From: Bradyrhizobium cytisi
GTDB lineage: Bacteria; Pseudomonadota; Alphaproteobacteria; Rhizobiales; Xanthobacteraceae
DNA length: 64,000 nt
Assembly: GCF_008123515.1 (NCBI RefSeq)
Contig: NZ_VSSR01000029.1
Coordinates: 186,001 to 250,000 of the forward strand
Direction: 5' to 3'
Below are positions 33,860-43,744 of the stretch, piece after piece. The translations under genes were made by a program, and so were the position numbers. Numbering within the stretch: position 1 is the stretch's first letter; every line of letters begins with the position of its first letter. Under the pieces are notes generated by a model, which worked only from the letters and a program-made list of their open reading frames with translations, was not told the DNA's origin and did not search any database.

Positions 33860-35638
33860 ATGACCTACCGCGCGCCGATCTCTGACATGCTGCTGTCGCT
33901 CAACCATGGCGCCGGCCTGAAGGCCGCCATCGAGGCCGGCCATTACGGCGATTTCGACACCGATATCGTCGCCGCGGTGCTGGAAGAGGCCGGCAAGTTC
34001 GCAACCGATGTGCTGGCGCCGCTCAACCGCGTCGGCGACGAGCACGGCATCAAGCTTAGCGACGGCAAGGTCACCACCGCGCCGGGCTGGCCGGATGCCT
34101 ACAAGCGCTGGACCGCCGGCGGCTGGAACGCAGTGTCCGGACCGGAAGGTTTCGGCGGTCAGGGCCTGCCGACCGCGATCAACGCCGCCTGCACCGAGAT
34201 CTGGAGCGCGTCGAACGTTGCCTTCGGCCTCTGCCCGCTGCTCACGGCCTCCGCGATCGAGGCGCTCGATGCGCATGGCAGCGACGAGCTCAAGACGATC
34301 TATCTCGAGAAGCTCGTCACCGGCGAATGGACCGGCACGATGCAGCTCACCGAGGCGCAGGCCGGCTCCGACGTCGGCGCGCTGCGCACCCGCGCCGAGA
34401 AGCAGGCCGATGGCACCTATCGCATCAAGGGGACGAAGATCTTCATCACCTATGGCGAGCACGACATGACCGACAACATCGTGCATTTCGTGCTGGCGCG
34501 CCTGCCGGACGCACCCGCCGGCACCAAGGGGATTTCGCTCTTTCTTGTTCCCAAGTTCATGGTCAATGCCGACGGCTCGCTCGGCGCGCGCAACGACATT
34601 TTTGCCAGCGGCGTCGAGCACAAGCTCGGCATGCATGCCTCGCCGACCTGCACCATGACCATGGGCGATCATGGCGGGGCGATTGGTTTCCTGATCGGCG
34701 AAGAGAACCAGGGCATGCGCTGCATGTTCACGATGATGAATCAGGCCCGTCTCGGCGTCGGCCTGGAGGGTGTCGGCGTCGCCGATCGCGCCTATCAGCA
34801 GGCACTGGCCTATGCGCAGGAGCGCAAGCAGGGCCGCGCTGTCGGCAAGAAGGGCGACGGGTCGGATTCGATCTTCGTGCACCCCGATGTCAAGCGCATG
34901 CTGATGCGGATGCGGGCGCAGACGGCGGCCGCGCGCACCATCTGCTATGCCACAGCAGTCGCGATCGACGTCTCGACGCGTGCCAGGGATCCGAAGGTAC
35001 GCGCCGATGCGGCCGCTCGCGCCGCGCTGCTGACACCGATGGCAAAAGGCTATTCCACCGATATCGGCAACGAGGTCGCCTATCTTGGCGTGCAGGTGCA
35101 TGGCGGCATGGGCTTCATCGAGGAGACCGGCGCCGCGCAGCATTATCGCGATGCCCGCATCACCGCGATCTATGAAGGCACCAACGGCATCCAAGCGATC
35201 GACCTCGTCACGCGCAAGCTTGCGGCGAACGGCGGGGCATCGGTGTGGGCGCTGCTCGACGATCTCGCGGCCACCGTCAAGCAGGTCGAAGCCTCGAACG
35301 ATCCCGCTTTCGGCACCACGGGCGTGAAGTTGCGCGAGGCGCTGGAGGCGCTGACGCGAACGAGCAAGTGGCTGCTGGAGCGCGTCACATCCGCGCCGAA
35401 CGAGGCGCTCGCCGGCGCGACGCCGTATCTGCAGCAGTTTGGCTCGACGCTCGGCGGCTGCATGCTGGCCTCCGAAGCGCTCGCCGCCAAGGCCGGCGGC
35501 AATACCGAGGCCGCGCGCTACGTCTCGCTCGCGCGCTTCTTCGCCGAGAACATCACCGTGCAGGCGCCCGCGCTCGAGCGCACCGTGACGGAAAGCGCGG
35601 GGTCGGTCGCGGCGGCGGATGCGGTGCTGCTGGGGTAA
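33860..35638 (+). CDS. Acyl-CoA dehydrogenase (large, ~590-residue type)
   Basis: A 592-residue flavoprotein that oxidises acyl-CoA to enoyl-CoA in beta-oxidation. TGTMQLTEAQAGSDVGAL is the FAD/substrate motif, and the end of the core has YRDARITAIYEGTNGIQAIDL. About 130 further residues form the C-terminal domain of the long subclass. The likely base is in the YEGTNGIQ region (Glu of EGTNG), as in that subclass. It is a single gene, divergent from tRNA-Gln. It is 200 residues longer than short-chain enzymes, so long-chain or unusual acyl groups are possible. Confidence 0.93.
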   Translation: MTYRAPISDMLLSLNHGAGLKAAIEAGHYGDFDTDIVAAVLEEAGKFATDVLAPLNRVGDEHGIKLSDGKVTTAPGWPDAYKRWTAGGWNAVSGPEGFGGQGLPTAINAACTEIWSASNVAFGLCPLLTASAIEALDAHGSDELKTIYLEKLVTGEWTGTMQLTEAQAGSDVGALRTRAEKQADGTYRIKGTKIFITYGEHDMTDNIVHFVLARLPDAPAGTKGISLFLVPKFMVNADGSLGARNDIFASGVEHKLGMHASPTCTMTMGDHGGAIGFLIGEENQGMRCMFTMMNQARLGVGLEGVGVADRAYQQALAYAQERKQGRAVGKKGDGSDSIFVHPDVKRMLMRMRAQTAAARTICYATAVAIDVSTRARDPKVRADAAARAALLTPMAKGYSTDIGNEVAYLGVQVHGGMGFIEETGAAQHYRDARITAIYEGTNGIQAIDLVTRKLAANGGASVWALLDDLAATVKQVEASNDPAFGTTGVKLREALEALTRTSKWLLERVTSAPNEALAGATPYLQQFGSTLGGCMLASEALAAKAGGNTEAARYVSLARFFAENITVQAPALERTVTESAGSVAAADAVLLG

Positions 35639-35659
35639 AGAAGCCTCCCTCCTCCTTGC

Positions 35660-35761
35660 TGTCATTCCCCGCGAAAGCGGGGAATCCAGTACGCCGCTGC
35701 TTCTCGATCAACGACGGACGTCTCGGAGTACTGGGTCGCCCGATCAAGTCAGACGATGACA
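35660..35761. repeat. Palindromic intergenic repeat with a GAAA-capped hairpin
   Basis: TGTCAT at the left and ATGACA at the right frame a nested palindrome. Inside are a perfect nine-base-pair hairpin ATTCCCCGC-GAAA-GCGGGGAAT (35664-35685) and a CCAGTAC/GTACTGG pair. It lies between two convergent genes. This composition is typical of repeats scattered in Bradyrhizobium genomes; it may also terminate transcription. Confidence 0.65.
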
Positions 35762-35798
35762 CCGAATGTGTAGGACGCGCGTGCCACGCTTATCCGTC

Positions 35799-37028
35799 CT
35801 ACGAAGCTGCGACCTCGGCTCTTTTTCCCGGCCGCCACAGCACGATGCCGGCCGCGACGACATCGAGCACAACGCACATCGCGAACGCCATGGTGTAGTC
35901 ACCACTCGCGCTGCGCACGAGGCCGACGATGCCCGGGCCGAAGGCGCTGACGACGCCGCTGATCGACGTCCCCAACCCCATCGCGGCCGCGAAAGCCGTG
36001 CTGCCGATCTCGCGCTGGATGATCAAGGGGGGGAACGTGATCATGTTGCCGATCGAGAAGCCATAGACGGCGCAGCACATGAGCAGCACGGTCGGGCTCT
36101 GGCTTTGCAGGAGAACGAGCAGCGCCGCCGCCTGGCTCGTCATCGACGCCGCGCAGGCAAGCCGCGGATCGAGCCGGTCGACGAACAGGCCGAGCGACAG
36201 CCGGCCGACCACCGCCATCGCCGCCATGATGGTGACCGCGAGGCCTGCACTGGCGCGGCCGATCAGCGGCTCGAGAAACGTCACCTGGTGGATGATGAAT
36301 CCCATCTGCGCCAACAGCGCGATCGCGATCGGCAGCACCATGGTCCAGAATGACGCGTTGGCGAGCAGCTCCTTCCGCGAATGACGCGCGGCCTTGCCCC
36401 CAGAGACACCTGCTCCATTCGGCGACGCGTCGACCGGCCAACCGGTGAAGACGATGACCACCGGCAGCACCAGCACCACCATCACGATGGTGGCCGCCAG
36501 CATGGCTGAACGGAAACCGATACTGCTGCTCAGCGCCAGCAAAACCGGAACGAGGATGATGCCGCCGAAGGTGGCGCCGTTGAAGGCGAGGCTGAGCGCG
36601 AGCCCGCGGCGCCGCGCGAACCAAGCGTTCAGCACCGTCGCGATCACCACCGATCCCATGCCGGTCCAGCCGACCGACATCAGCGCATAGGCAAGATAGA
36701 GCTGCCAGGGCGCCTGCATCAGTCCCAGCAGCGCCGTCGATGCGCCAAGCGCCGTCAGCCCGCACAGGATCAGCGCCCGCAACCCGATGCGGGCGAGCAG
36801 ATCATCGGTGAAGATGACGAGGACGGAGGTCAGCAGGAACGAGAAGGTGCTGGCCGCGGACACCAGCGTACCGGGCCAGCCATGGGCGCGCTGGAGCTCG
36901 GCGAGATAGACACCCTGGCCGTAAAGACCAAAGCCGAACATGAAGAAGGCCATCAGGAAGCAAGCCAGCACCACGCGCCAGCCGCGGTAGTGAAGCGAGG
37001 ATTCGTCAACGCCCGTTGCGGCAATCAT
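35799..37028 (-). CDS. Major facilitator superfamily transporter
   Basis: A 409-residue protein with about 12 membrane helices. The N half has GWPGTLVSAASTFSFLL and the loop 2 region FTDDLLARIGLRA; loop 8 has LFVDRLDPRLA. Its overall look is that of the monocarboxylate/oxalate-formate (OFA-like) branch of MFS. The substrate is unknown. It is a single gene. Confidence 0.88.
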   Translation of the reverse strand: MIAATGVDESSLHYRGWRVVLACFLMAFFMFGFGLYGQGVYLAELQRAHGWPGTLVSAASTFSFLLTSVLVIFTDDLLARIGLRALILCGLTALGASTALLGLMQAPWQLYLAYALMSVGWTGMGSVVIATVLNAWFARRRGLALSLAFNGATFGGIILVPVLLALSSSIGFRSAMLAATIVMVVLVLPVVIVFTGWPVDASPNGAGVSGGKAARHSRKELLANASFWTMVLPIAIALLAQMGFIIHQVTFLEPLIGRASAGLAVTIMAAMAVVGRLSLGLFVDRLDPRLACAASMTSQAAALLVLLQSQSPTVLLMCCAVYGFSIGNMITFPPLIIQREIGSTAFAAAMGLGTSISGVVSAFGPGIVGLVRSASGDYTMAFAMCVVLDVVAAGIVLWRPGKRAEVAAS

Positions 37029-37327
37029 CGATCAAGTATCGACCTCATGGAACGAGACGGCTGATCGTGACGCACAACCACCGGTTTTTCAATCGAAACA
37101 TTGTAGCCAATTGTTGCAATGCGCAAAACTCCGCAGCACATGTGATCCAGCTTTTCGCGCCACGGTTCCCGGACGAGCGCCATCATCGGACGGGTGTCAT
37201 GCGACCGCTCGCGGGTATCACCACCGAAATGGTTGAGCCGCAGGATTGGCACGCCTGCCCGATCATGTAGGCTGCGCCTCGCAAGAGTCGCCGATGGCAG
37301 GCGCCGCGGCGGCCGCAGGGAGTCCTC
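37029..37327. other. Intergenic region
   Basis: About 300 bp between divergent genes, holding both promoters. Nothing specific is seen. Confidence 0.4.
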
Positions 37328-38086
37328 ATGCCGAACGGCAATATCGTCGTCACCGAAGAGCGTGGAACGCGCGTGATCACCCTGCGCCGCCCGGGCAAGA
37401 AGAACGCGATCACCCAGGACATGTATCGCGAAATGAGCCGCGCGATCGACACCGCGCAGAACAACCCCGACATCCGCTGCATGATCATCACGGGCGGCTC
37501 CGGCGTGTTCACGGCCGGCGACGACATCGACGATTTCATCAAGGCCGACGCGTCGCGGCCCGAGACGCTGTCGGACGGCGCCAAATTCCTGTATTCGCTG
37601 GCCCTCAACGTCAAGCCGATCATCGCAGCAGTGGACGGCGCCTCGATCGGCATGGGCACCGTGATGCTGTTTCACTGCGACTACGTGCTCGCCTCCAACG
37701 CCGCGACCTTCTCGGCGCCTTACATCAATCTCGGGCTCGTGCCGGTCGGCGCCGCCAGCCTGCTGATGCCGAGCACCATGGGTTACCAGCGCGCCTTCGG
37801 CATGCTGGTGATGGGACGCAGCTTCACCGCCGCGGAGGCCCATGCCGCCGGCTTCGTCAACACCGTGGTGTCGCCGGGACATACCGAGGTCGAGGCCCGC
37901 AAGGTGGCGCGCGAGATCTGCCGGCTGCCGGCGGAGGCGGTCGCAATCTCGCGCAAATTGCTGCGCCCAGCCCCGGAAGAGCTCACCCGCCGCATCGACC
38001 AGGAAGCCCATTTATTCGGCGAACGGTTGAAATCGGACGAGGCCACCGCCGCGTTCAATGCGTTTGCGAACAGGAAGAAGAGGTAG
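37328..38086 (+). CDS. Enoyl-CoA hydratase/isomerase family protein
   Basis: A 252-residue crotonase. GVFTAGDDIDDFIK provides the first oxyanion-hole strand and VDGASIGMGTVMLFHCDYVLAS the second; FSAPYINLGLVPVGAASLLMP follows as usual. In this subclass the second catalytic Glu of true hydratases is not evident, so an isomerase or related activity is possible. It is likely a beta-oxidation enzyme. Confidence 0.9.
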   Translation: MPNGNIVVTEERGTRVITLRRPGKKNAITQDMYREMSRAIDTAQNNPDIRCMIITGGSGVFTAGDDIDDFIKADASRPETLSDGAKFLYSLALNVKPIIAAVDGASIGMGTVMLFHCDYVLASNAATFSAPYINLGLVPVGAASLLMPSTMGYQRAFGMLVMGRSFTAAEAHAAGFVNTVVSPGHTEVEARKVAREICRLPAEAVAISRKLLRPAPEELTRRIDQEAHLFGERLKSDEATAAFNAFANRKKR

Positions 38087-38135
38087 GCAAGAGAACTTTC
38101 GTGAAATCTTCGCGCGGAATGACTAATCTTGTTCC

Positions 38136-39794
38136 ATGCGACATCTTCTCCGCCTGACCAGCTTCGCCCTCGCGCTCGCCGCCCAGCCCGCCGCGGCCCA
38201 GACCGCGGCGTCCGTCGAGCTGCGCATTCTCGCGATCAACGATTTCCACGGCAATCTCCGTCCGCCGCCGGGCGGTATCCGCATCAATGATCCCGAGGAT
38301 AGAGCCAAGAAGGTGATGGTCGCCGCTGGCGGCGCTGAGTACATGGCGACGCTGGTCAAGCAATTGCGCGAGGGGCACAAGAACACCATCTTCATCGCCG
38401 CCGGCGACCTGATCGGGGCGAGCCCGTTCCTGTCGGCGATGTTTCACGACGAGCCGTCGGTCGAGTCGCTCTCGATGATGGGGCTTGCGATCACCTCGGT
38501 CGGCAATCACGAATTCGACGAAGGCAAGACCGAGTTGCTCAGGATGCAGAACGGCGGCTGCCATCCGGAGGACGGATGCCAGGGACCGCATCCCTTCACC
38601 GGCGCAAAATTTCATTATCTTGCGGCCTCCACCATCGAGACTGCGACCGGCAAGAGCGTGTTGCCGCCTTACGAGATCAGGGAGTTCGAGGGCGTCCCGG
38701 TCGCCTTCATCGGGCTGACCTTGAAGGACACCGCCGGCATCGTCTCTCCGTCAGGCATTGCCGGGCTCGAATTCCGCGACGAGGCCGAGACCGTGAACGC
38801 GCTGGTGCCGCAATTGAAGGCGCGGGGCGTCGAGGCGATCGTGGTGCTGATCCACCAGGGCGGCGAGCCAAGCGGCGATTACAACGAATGCCCGGCGATT
38901 GCGGGGCCGATCGTCGACATCGTCAAGAAGTTCGACCGCGCCGTCGACGTCGTGGTCAGCGGCCACACCCATCGTGCCTATGTTTGCCAAATCGACGGCC
39001 GGCTGGTGACGAGCGGCGACAAATACGGCACGCTCGTCACCGCGATCGACCTCAAGCTCGATCCCGCAACACGCGACATCGTCGGCGCCAGGGCCGAGAA
39101 CGTCATCGTCGCCAACGCTTCGCTCGCCAAGGATCCCGAGCAGACCGCTCTGATCGACGCCTATGACAACCTCTCGGCGCCGATTGCCAACCGGCCGGCC
39201 GGATCGGTGACGCAGACGCTGTCGCGCGTGCCGAACGAGGCTGGCGAAAGCGCACTCGGCGACGTCATCGCCGATGCGCAGCTTGCCGCAACCAGGGACG
39301 CCAAGGATGGCAGCGCTGTCATCGCGTTCACCAATCCCGGCGGCATCCGCACCGACATCATCCCGAAAGAGAACGGCGCTGTGTCCTACGGCGAGCTGTT
39401 CGCGAGCCAGCCGTTCCGCAACCGCCTTGTCACCATGACGCTGTCAGGCAGCCAGCTCAAGGACATGCTGGAGCAGCAATGGCTCGATCCGAAGCGGCCT
39501 CGGATTCTCCAGGTGTCGATCGGGTTCAGCTACAGCTGGGACGCATCAAAGCCGCTCGGCGAGCGCGTGATAGCCGACAAGATGACGCTCAATGGCAAGC
39601 CGATCGAGCCGGGTACCGGCTACCGTGTGACCGTCAACGATTACCTCGCCGTCGGTGGCGATGGTTTTACGGTCGCGAGACAGGGCGCTTCGCCGCAATA
39701 TGGCGGCTATGACGCCGATGCGCTGTTTGCCTTCTTTAAAGCACATGGTCCGATCGGCCCGCTGCCGCCGACCCGCATCCTGCGGGTGAATTGA
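38136..39794 (+). CDS. Periplasmic bifunctional metallophosphatase / 5'-nucleotidase
   Basis: A 552-residue UshA-like enzyme. A signal peptide (MRHLLRLTSFALALAAQ, cleavage near AQT) is followed by the dinuclear-metal phosphoesterase motifs: INDFHGN, AAGDLIGASP, VGNHEFDEG, and VVSGHTHRA. The C-terminal 5'-nucleotidase domain has VIAFTNPGGIRTD and YGELFASQPF. It splits nucleotides or other phosphoesters in the periplasm. Its stop overlaps a perfect FixK box for the next gene. Confidence 0.93.
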   Translation: MRHLLRLTSFALALAAQPAAAQTAASVELRILAINDFHGNLRPPPGGIRINDPEDRAKKVMVAAGGAEYMATLVKQLREGHKNTIFIAAGDLIGASPFLSAMFHDEPSVESLSMMGLAITSVGNHEFDEGKTELLRMQNGGCHPEDGCQGPHPFTGAKFHYLAASTIETATGKSVLPPYEIREFEGVPVAFIGLTLKDTAGIVSPSGIAGLEFRDEAETVNALVPQLKARGVEAIVVLIHQGGEPSGDYNECPAIAGPIVDIVKKFDRAVDVVVSGHTHRAYVCQIDGRLVTSGDKYGTLVTAIDLKLDPATRDIVGARAENVIVANASLAKDPEQTALIDAYDNLSAPIANRPAGSVTQTLSRVPNEAGESALGDVIADAQLAATRDAKDGSAVIAFTNPGGIRTDIIPKENGAVSYGELFASQPFRNRLVTMTLSGSQLKDMLEQQWLDPKRPRILQVSIGFSYSWDASKPLGERVIADKMTLNGKPIEPGTGYRVTVNDYLAVGGDGFTVARQGASPQYGGYDADALFAFFKAHGPIGPLPPTRILRVN

Positions 39795-39804
39795 TCCGGA
39801 TCAA
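39791..39804 (+). promoter_or_regulatory. FixK/FNR box (perfect)
   Basis: TTGATCCGGATCAA, an exact match overlapping the stop of the 5'-nucleotidase gene. Its centre is 132 bp upstream of the chosen start of the histone-deacetylase-like gene, longer than in the island, which would leave a leader of ~90 bases. Confidence 0.7.
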
Positions 39805-39928
39805 ACCTGGGCGGAACGGGACGCCCTTTGCCATTCGCGATGGAACGCATAGATTGGGTTTTGCATTGCGTTTTGTCGTTGGATGCGCCAAGCGACGTCG
39901 AGAGTTCGTTCCCAGTGAGGCCGACCTG

Positions 39929-40858
39929 ATGAGCACGCTTCTCCTTTCCCACAAGGCCTGCCTCGACCACGTCACGCCGCCGGGACACCCTGAAAGACCC
40001 GACCGCCTGCGCGCGGTGGAGGAGGCGCTGTCGGTTGAGCGCTTCCAGTTCCTGGCCCGCGACCTGGCGCCGGAGGGCGATCTCGACCTCGTCACGCTGT
40101 GCCACAACGAAGATTACGTCACCGAGCTGCGTCACATCGCGCCGGCCAGCGGCCAGGTCTATATCGACGGCGATACCTCGATGTCCCCCGGCACGTGGGA
40201 AGCGGTGATGCGCGGCGTCGGCGGCGCCGTGGCTGCGACCCAAGCGGTGATGAACGGCGAGCACCGCAACGCCTTCGTCGCGGTGCGCCCGCCCGGCCAT
40301 CACGCCGAGATCGGCAAGCCGATGGGCTTCTGCTTCTTCGACAATGCCGCGATCGCCGCGCGCCATGCGCAGCGCAAATATGGCATCAAGCGCGCGGCCA
40401 TCGTCGATTTCGACGTGCATCACGGCAACGGCACCCAGGACATCTTCTGGTCGGACCCGACCGTGATGTACTGCTCGACGCATCAAATGCCGCTGTTTCC
40501 GGGCACCGGCGCCAAGGGCGAACGCGGCGATCACGACACCATCGTCAACGCACCGCTCGCTTCGGAAGACGGCGGGCCCGAATTCCGCAGTGCGTTCGAG
40601 AATTTGATCCTGCCGCAACTCGAAAAATTCAGCCCCGAATTGCTCATCATCTCCGCGGGCTTCGACGCGCATTACCGCGATCCGCTGGCCTCGCTGAATT
40701 TGCGTGCTGAGGACTACAGCTGGGTCACGCGCAAGCTGATGGACCTTGCCGACAAGTCCGCTGGCGGGCGCGTTGTTTCTGTGCTCGAAGGCGGCTACGA
40801 CCTGCAAGGACTGAAAGAATCTGTTACGGCGCATGTCGGCGCCCTGATGGGCGCCTAG
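39929..40858 (+). CDS. Histone-deacetylase / AcuC-like family protein
   Basis: A 309-residue zinc-dependent deacylase of the HDAC superfamily. HPERPDRLRAV is near the N terminus, the active-site histidines are in RPPGHHAE, and the zinc ligands are in VDFDVHHGNGTQ and ISAGFDAHYRDP. Bacterial members deacetylate acetyl-lysine or polyamines. I choose the ATG at 39929, preceded by GTGAGG; the longer frame begins inside the FixK box. Control by FixK would link protein or polyamine acylation to oxygen, which is inference. Confidence 0.92.
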   Translation: MSTLLLSHKACLDHVTPPGHPERPDRLRAVEEALSVERFQFLARDLAPEGDLDLVTLCHNEDYVTELRHIAPASGQVYIDGDTSMSPGTWEAVMRGVGGAVAATQAVMNGEHRNAFVAVRPPGHHAEIGKPMGFCFFDNAAIAARHAQRKYGIKRAAIVDFDVHHGNGTQDIFWSDPTVMYCSTHQMPLFPGTGAKGERGDHDTIVNAPLASEDGGPEFRSAFENLILPQLEKFSPELLIISAGFDAHYRDPLASLNLRAEDYSWVTRKLMDLADKSAGGRVVSVLEGGYDLQGLKESVTAHVGALMGA

Positions 40859-40932
40859 ACAGACCCGCCACATTAAGCCCGCAAAACTCTGCTGTTTTAT
40901 ACGAGAAGCGAATCGGGCAATCGGAAACGGAT

Positions 40933-41184
40933 ATGGCCGAAAATACCCAAGTCGACGTCTCCCGGCTCACCTTCGAGCGCGCGATCGAGGAACTCGAAAC
41001 GATCGTGAAGCGGCTTGAGGACGGCAAGGTGCCGCTCGAGGAATCCGTCACGATCTACGAGCGCGGCGAAGCCCTGAAGCGCCGCTGCGAGGAGCTGTTG
41101 CGCCAGGCGGAGGCGCGCGTCGACAAGATCACCATCGATGCCAGCGGCCAAGCCAACGGCACTGCACCGCTCGACGTGCAGTAA
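40933..41184 (+). CDS. xseB: Exodeoxyribonuclease VII small subunit
   Basis: An 83-residue coiled-coil protein with the XseB signature TFERAIEELETIVKRLEDGKVPLEESVTIYERGEALKRRCEELL. With XseA it degrades single-stranded DNA and takes part in repair. Full length. In alphaproteobacteria xseB commonly precedes isoprenoid genes, as it does dxs here. Confidence 0.95.
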   Translation: MAENTQVDVSRLTFERAIEELETIVKRLEDGKVPLEESVTIYERGEALKRRCEELLRQAEARVDKITIDASGQANGTAPLDVQ

Positions 41185-41777
41185 GCGCCGCCGCACAAAA
41201 GCCGCCCGTTTTGGGCAATGGCCGCCTGCAATTTTTCATGATCGCACGCTGCTCTTCCCTTCAAGGGCCAAATGGCTGGGCCCATGAAGATTGGGGAACT
41301 GCCCCGCGAGGGAACCTCCGGCCTCTCGAATCCATCCGAAAAAGCCTCGCGCTTGCCCAAAATCCTGCCAAGGAACTGGGCAAGGCTGGAACCGTCCGCC
41401 GGCGCCAGGATTAACCACCCTGGCCCACGGGTTGCACGGGCATGCCCGTAATCGGTCGGGCCGGGTTGGCTTTGGCCCAAGCTTTGGTGTAAAGCTGCGC
41501 AGAGTGTGGCTTTTTGTTAGCTTTGACGTGGGGACCGATTTCCGACGACAAGCGCTTCAAATCGCTAATGAAATTGGCTGGGACGGACGAAGCCGATCTA
41601 CGTGACAAGGATCACAGAGACTGAACCGGAGCGCACTTAAGCTCACCTAAGCTTGAAGACGGGGCTTTTGCCCCATGCAGGTGGCTCCGACGGTTTAAGG
41701 ACTCGCGCTGCGCCGACATTGTGCAAACCCATCGCGCACCGGAACGATCTTCCGGCGCTGACAAATTGGAAATCGCC
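41185..41777. other. Long intergenic region upstream of dxs
   Basis: About 590 bp with no credible gene on either strand. It must hold the dxs promoter. No FixK box or known riboswitch was seen. TAAGCT is repeated at about 41637-41655. Confidence 0.4.
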
Positions 41778-43706
41778 GTGAACGCATATAGTAAAACGCC
41801 GCTTCTCGACACCATCCGGACGCCGGACGACCTTCGCAAGCTCAAGGTGGAACAGGTTCGCCAGGTTGCCGACGAGCTGCGTCAGGAGACCATCGACGCC
41901 GTCTCGGTGACCGGCGGTCACTTCGGCGCGGGCCTCGGCGTGGTCGAGCTCACCACCGCGATCCACTACGTCTTCGACACGCCGCGCGATCGGCTGATCT
42001 GGGACGTCGGCCATCAGGCCTATCCGCACAAGATCCTCACCGGACGCCGCGACCGCATCCGCACGCTGCGCACCGGCGGCGGCCTCTCCGGCTTCACCAA
42101 GCGCAGCGAGAGCGATTACGATCCGTTCGGCGCCGCGCATTCCTCGACCTCGATTTCCGCCGGCCTCGGCATGGCCGTCGCACGCGACCTCGCCGGCGGC
42201 AAGAACAACGTCATCGCAGTGATCGGTGACGGCGCGATGTCGGCGGGCATGGCCTACGAGGCCATGAACAACGCAGGCGCCATGAACTCGCGCCTGATCG
42301 TCATCCTCAACGACAACGACATGTCGATTGCGCCGCCGGTCGGCGCCATGAGCGCCTATCTGTCGCGGCTCTACTCCGGCAAGACCTATCGCACGCTGCG
42401 CGAGGCGGCCAAGCAGATCAACAAGCGCCTGCCGAAGATCCTCGCCAACCGTGCCAACCGCGTCGAGGAATATTCCCGTGGCTTCATGATGGATGGCGGC
42501 ACGCTTTTCGAGGAGCTCGGCTTCTATTACGTCGGCCCGATCGACGGTCATAACCTCGATCACCTGCTGCCCGTACTGAAGAACGTGCGCGACATGGAGA
42601 CCGGCCCGATCCTGGTCCACGTCGTGACGCAAAAGGGCAAGGGCTACGGCCCGGCGGAAGCTTCCGCCGACAAGTACCACGCCGTCGTCAAGTTCGACGT
42701 CGCGACTGGCACCCAGGCGAAAGCCAAGCCGAACGCGCCGGCCTACCAGAACGTGTTCGGCCAGAGCCTGGTCAAGGAAGCCGAGAAGGACGACAAGATC
42801 GTCGCCATCACCGCGGCGATGCCGTCCGGCACCGGCGTCGACATCTTCAACAAGGCTTTCCCCGACCGCACCTTCGACGTCGGCATCGCCGAGCAGCACG
42901 CGGTGACGTTTGCCGCCGGTCTTGCGACGGAAGGCTACAAGCCGTTCTGCGCGATCTACTCGACCTTCCTGCAGCGCGGCTACGATCAGATCGTCCATGA
43001 CGTCGCAATCCAGAACCTGCCCGTCCGCTTCGCCATCGACCGTGCGGGCCTCGTCGGCGCCGACGGCGCGACGCATGCCGGCTCGTTCGACAATGCCTAT
43101 CTCGGCTGTCTGCCGAACATGGTGATCATGGCGGCGGCAGATGAAGCCGAGCTGGTGCACATGGTCGCCACTCAGGTTGCGATCAACGACCGCCCGAGCG
43201 CGCTGCGCTATCCGCGCGGTGAAGGCCGCGGCATCGAGATGCCCGAAATTGGCGTTCCCCTCGAGATCGGCAAGGGCCGCATGATCCGCCAGGGCAGCAA
43301 GATCGCTCTGCTCTCCTTCGGCACGCGTCTGGCCGAGTGCGAGAAGGCAGCCGACGAGCTCGCCGCGCATGGCCTCTCGACCTCGATCGCGGATGCGCGC
43401 TTCATGAAGCCGCTCGACACCGAGCTGGTGCTCAAGCTCGCCCGTGACCACGACGTCCTGATCACGGTCGAGGAAGGCTCGGTCGGCGGCTTCGGCTCGC
43501 ATGTCGCGCAGTTCCTGACCGACCAGGGCGTGCTCGACACCGGGATGGTCAAGTTCCGCACGATGGTCCTGCCCGACGTGTTCCTGGACCACGACACGCC
43601 GAACGCGATGTACGCCCGCGCCGGTCTCGACGCCAAGGGCATCGTCGCCAAGGTGTTCGAGGCGCTCGGCAAGGACGTCAAGACCGAGACGGTCAAGCTC
43701 GCCTGA
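41778..43706 (+). CDS. dxs: 1-deoxy-D-xylulose-5-phosphate synthase
   Basis: A 642-residue thiamine-diphosphate enzyme that joins pyruvate and glyceraldehyde 3-phosphate, the first step of the MEP isoprenoid route. VSVTGGHFGAGLGVVELT, the VIGDGAMSAGMAYEAMNN thiamine/Mg motif and the C-terminal FGSHVAQFL region are all present. I use the GTG at 41778, which matches the usual N terminus (NAYSKTPLLDTI); another GTG lies at 41721. Confidence 0.96.
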   Translation: MNAYSKTPLLDTIRTPDDLRKLKVEQVRQVADELRQETIDAVSVTGGHFGAGLGVVELTTAIHYVFDTPRDRLIWDVGHQAYPHKILTGRRDRIRTLRTGGGLSGFTKRSESDYDPFGAAHSSTSISAGLGMAVARDLAGGKNNVIAVIGDGAMSAGMAYEAMNNAGAMNSRLIVILNDNDMSIAPPVGAMSAYLSRLYSGKTYRTLREAAKQINKRLPKILANRANRVEEYSRGFMMDGGTLFEELGFYYVGPIDGHNLDHLLPVLKNVRDMETGPILVHVVTQKGKGYGPAEASADKYHAVVKFDVATGTQAKAKPNAPAYQNVFGQSLVKEAEKDDKIVAITAAMPSGTGVDIFNKAFPDRTFDVGIAEQHAVTFAAGLATEGYKPFCAIYSTFLQRGYDQIVHDVAIQNLPVRFAIDRAGLVGADGATHAGSFDNAYLGCLPNMVIMAAADEAELVHMVATQVAINDRPSALRYPRGEGRGIEMPEIGVPLEIGKGRMIRQGSKIALLSFGTRLAECEKAADELAAHGLSTSIADARFMKPLDTELVLKLARDHDVLITVEEGSVGGFGSHVAQFLTDQGVLDTGMVKFRTMVLPDVFLDHDTPNAMYARAGLDAKGIVAKVFEALGKDVKTETVKLA

Positions 43707-43744
43707 GGGCGAGCTTCGGCCTGACGCGAAGCAGTGCGACGTTC

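Noticed and set aside
33761..35665. 634-codon open frame on the minus strand
   Set aside because: Antisense to the acyl-CoA dehydrogenase; no recognisable motif.
41643..43592. 649-codon open frame on the minus strand
   Set aside because: Antisense to dxs, which is unmistakable; the composition is typical of a complementary-strand shadow.
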